Shown here: piece by piece, positions 62,469 through 64,000 of the stretch
How positions within the stretch are numbered: position 1 is the first letter of the stretch
How the letters are laid out: each line of letters starts with the position of its first letter
Origin: Vibrio coralliilyticus
Lineage (GTDB): Bacteria; Pseudomonadota; Gammaproteobacteria; Enterobacterales; Vibrionaceae
DNA: 64,000 nucleotides
Assembly: GCF_024449095.1 (NCBI RefSeq)
Contig: NZ_CP024628.1
Span: 1,302,001-1,366,000 of the forward strand
Reading direction: 5' to 3'
The notes under the pieces: generated by a model
Told to the model about the DNA's origin: nothing
Seen by the model: the letters and a program-made list of their open reading frames with translations, nothing else
Databases searched by the model: none
Position numbers and translations under genes: made by a program

Positions 62469-63818
62469 TTACTCATCATCAACTTTTGGCGCGACTTTCT
62501 TTTTCGGGATGAAGACCGAATCACCCACAGCCACATTCTGGTAAAAACCTTTATCTCGCTGAACCGGTTTCTTCGTCGCTTTCTTCGTCTGTGGTTTAGC
62601 TTTCTTGACCACTTTCTTCTTACCACGGTAATCCGGTTTACGTGGCTTAATGCCTTTAAATTTACCTTTCAAGCCTTCCAGCTCAGAGAAAGTGAGATCT
62701 TGTTGCAGATACGCCTCCACCCGTTTAAAGCTGTCCCAGTCTTTAGGGCCCACCAAAGAGACTGCATCACCTTTATTACCAGCACGGCCTGTTCGACCAA
62801 CACGGTGAACGTATTCTTCAGTGTGCTTAGGCATATCGAAGTTCACCACATGTGTCACATTGGCAATATCCAGACCACGAGAAGCCACGTCCGTTGTTAC
62901 TAGAATCTTGAACACCGCACGCTCGAACTGACTCATAATGGTGTTACGCTGCGCCTGATTCAAGTTACCACTCAATGCAATAGCTTTAAGCTTCTTCTCG
63001 TTGAGTTTTTCCGTCAAACGCTCGGTGTCAACACGAGTTGCCGTAAAGATGATCAACTGCTTATAGTCAGCTTCTTCTAGAATACGCTCAAGAATCGCTT
63101 CTTTATGATCAAGATGGTCACATAAGTAGAACTTCTGTGTGATGTCTTTATGCTCTTCGTTCGAAACACCAATTGCAATGCGTTTTGGGGCATCGAGCAT
63201 TTCAAACGCAATTTCATTCACTTCAGCGTGATCCAACGTTGCGGAGAACATCAGTGTTTGACGGCGACGATGCTTAGCCGCGTTGTGGATACGACGCAAC
63301 TCAGGCGCGAAACCAAGATCCAGCATACGGTCAGCTTCATCAAGGATAAGTGTCTCTAAACCATCCAAATGAAGAGAACGGTGATCAAGGTGATCCGCAA
63401 GACGTCCCGGTGTAGCAACGATAAATTTCGGGTAACGACGCAGCGCTTTCACCTGATCGTTGAAGTTTTCTCCTCCGACAATCAGAGTCGCGTCATAAGA
63501 CAAACCACCCAGCATAGAGCGTAGTTCACCGTATACCTGCTTTGCTAACTCACGCGTCGGAGCCAAAATCACACCACGAGGATCTTTTGCAGAAAAAGCT
63601 TTGTTCTTTAAAGACTTGTGTAGCATTGGTAGCACAAACGCCAATGTTTTACCTGAGCCGGTTTTTGAAGAAGCCAACAGATCTTTACCAGCAATCGACA
63701 CCGGAATGGCTTGTTGCTGTATTTCTGTCGCCTTCTTGAAGTCAAAATGCTTCAGGTTTTTCAGTAAGCGATTGTCTAGGCCTAAATCTTTAAAGTGCAA
63801 AGTATTCTCCAAGTTCAA
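62469..63818 (-). CDS. DEAD-box ATP-dependent RNA helicase
   Basis: This 449-aa helicase has all core motifs: Q motif (FKKATEIQQQAIP), Walker A ASSKTGSGKT, PTRELA, DEAD in LILDEADRMLDLG, SAT in MFSATLD, and VHRVGRTGRAG. The C-terminal tail of about 80 residues is very Lys-rich (KKKVVKKAKPQTKKATKKP) and ends KKKVAPKVDDE, so it should bind RNA. DEAD-box proteins of this type act in ribosome assembly, mRNA decay or cold adaptation. The exact member (SrmB-, RhlE- or CsdA-like) cannot be fixed by eye. It has its own terminator and is separate from the collagenase gene. Confidence 0.95.
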   Translation of the reverse strand: MNLENTLHFKDLGLDNRLLKNLKHFDFKKATEIQQQAIPVSIAGKDLLASSKTGSGKTLAFVLPMLHKSLKNKAFSAKDPRGVILAPTRELAKQVYGELRSMLGGLSYDATLIVGGENFNDQVKALRRYPKFIVATPGRLADHLDHRSLHLDGLETLILDEADRMLDLGFAPELRRIHNAAKHRRRQTLMFSATLDHAEVNEIAFEMLDAPKRIAIGVSNEEHKDITQKFYLCDHLDHKEAILERILEEADYKQLIIFTATRVDTERLTEKLNEKKLKAIALSGNLNQAQRNTIMSQFERAVFKILVTTDVASRGLDIANVTHVVNFDMPKHTEEYVHRVGRTGRAGNKGDAVSLVGPKDWDSFKRVEAYLQQDLTFSELEGLKGKFKGIKPRKPDYRGKKKVVKKAKPQTKKATKKPVQRDKGFYQNVAVGDSVFIPKKKVAPKVDDE

Positions 63819-64000
63819 ATGTGCGTTTCAGCCTTGCTCTTGGTTACGGCTTAAACGCGAAAGTGTTCAAAAACGCGCTATGATACCGTGAAAGGTTAGC
63901 ACTGGATAGAGATCACAGAAAATTATCTGTTTTCACTCCCTTTGCACCCCTCATTGTAGTTAGAACATTGACATTTATACCTCTCACCAGTGAGACATGT

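Overview
The window looks like chromosomal DNA of a marine gammaproteobacterium, most likely a Vibrio. The pointers are a DUF2860-type outer-membrane protein, two Vibrio-type M9 collagenases, a sphingomyelinase C and a DUF3103-like protein. All functions below are inferred by reading protein sequence and motifs; no search was run.

Left part (1-26 kb): a copper/silver export operon (TolC-like end, CusB with two fused CusF domains, CusA, a secreted cupredoxin). It is followed by a secreted beta-helix protein, a pirin, an S33 peptidase and a three-gene module that resembles phage O/P replication genes. Next come a VOC protein, an S41-like lipoprotein beside a DUF2860 barrel, a LysM protein without signal peptide, an RstBA-like two-component system, ArfB, an EamA remnant and RidA. 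A zinc-starvation module follows: a Zur box, zur, a second-type dihydroorotase, a gamma-carbonic anhydrase-like protein and a YeiR-type COG0523 GTPase. A convergent aspartoacylase gene has its own Zur-like box.

Middle (26-41.5 kb): a complete-looking hydroxyproline catabolic locus. It holds a DapA-like deaminase, an OCD/mu-crystallin reductase, a D-amino-acid-type FAD dehydrogenase, a hydroxyproline 2-epimerase, an alpha-ketoglutarate semialdehyde dehydrogenase, a GntR/FCD regulator and a second putative regulator. It continues with an oligopeptide ABC importer (oppABCDF) and a cytosolic aminopeptidase P. Five copies of an AT-rich operator-like motif (core TTTTATACAATATAC) lie in front of the transcription units and tie the locus together.

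Right part (41.7-62 kb): minus-strand genes for exported proteins. These are a 3,001-aa Ig-repeat lipoprotein with 1,200-bp near-identical tandem repeats, a DUF3103-like protein, two different M9 collagenases, and a sphingomyelinase translationally coupled to a membrane-anchored helical protein. A complete IS4-family element sits 15 bp past the second collagenase. A DEAD-box RNA helicase closes the window.

Read together, the middle and right parts suggest a collagen-use pathway. Secreted collagenases would release peptides, OppABCDF would import them, aminopeptidase P would cut X-Pro/X-Hyp bonds, and the hydroxyproline enzymes would turn Hyp into alpha-ketoglutarate.
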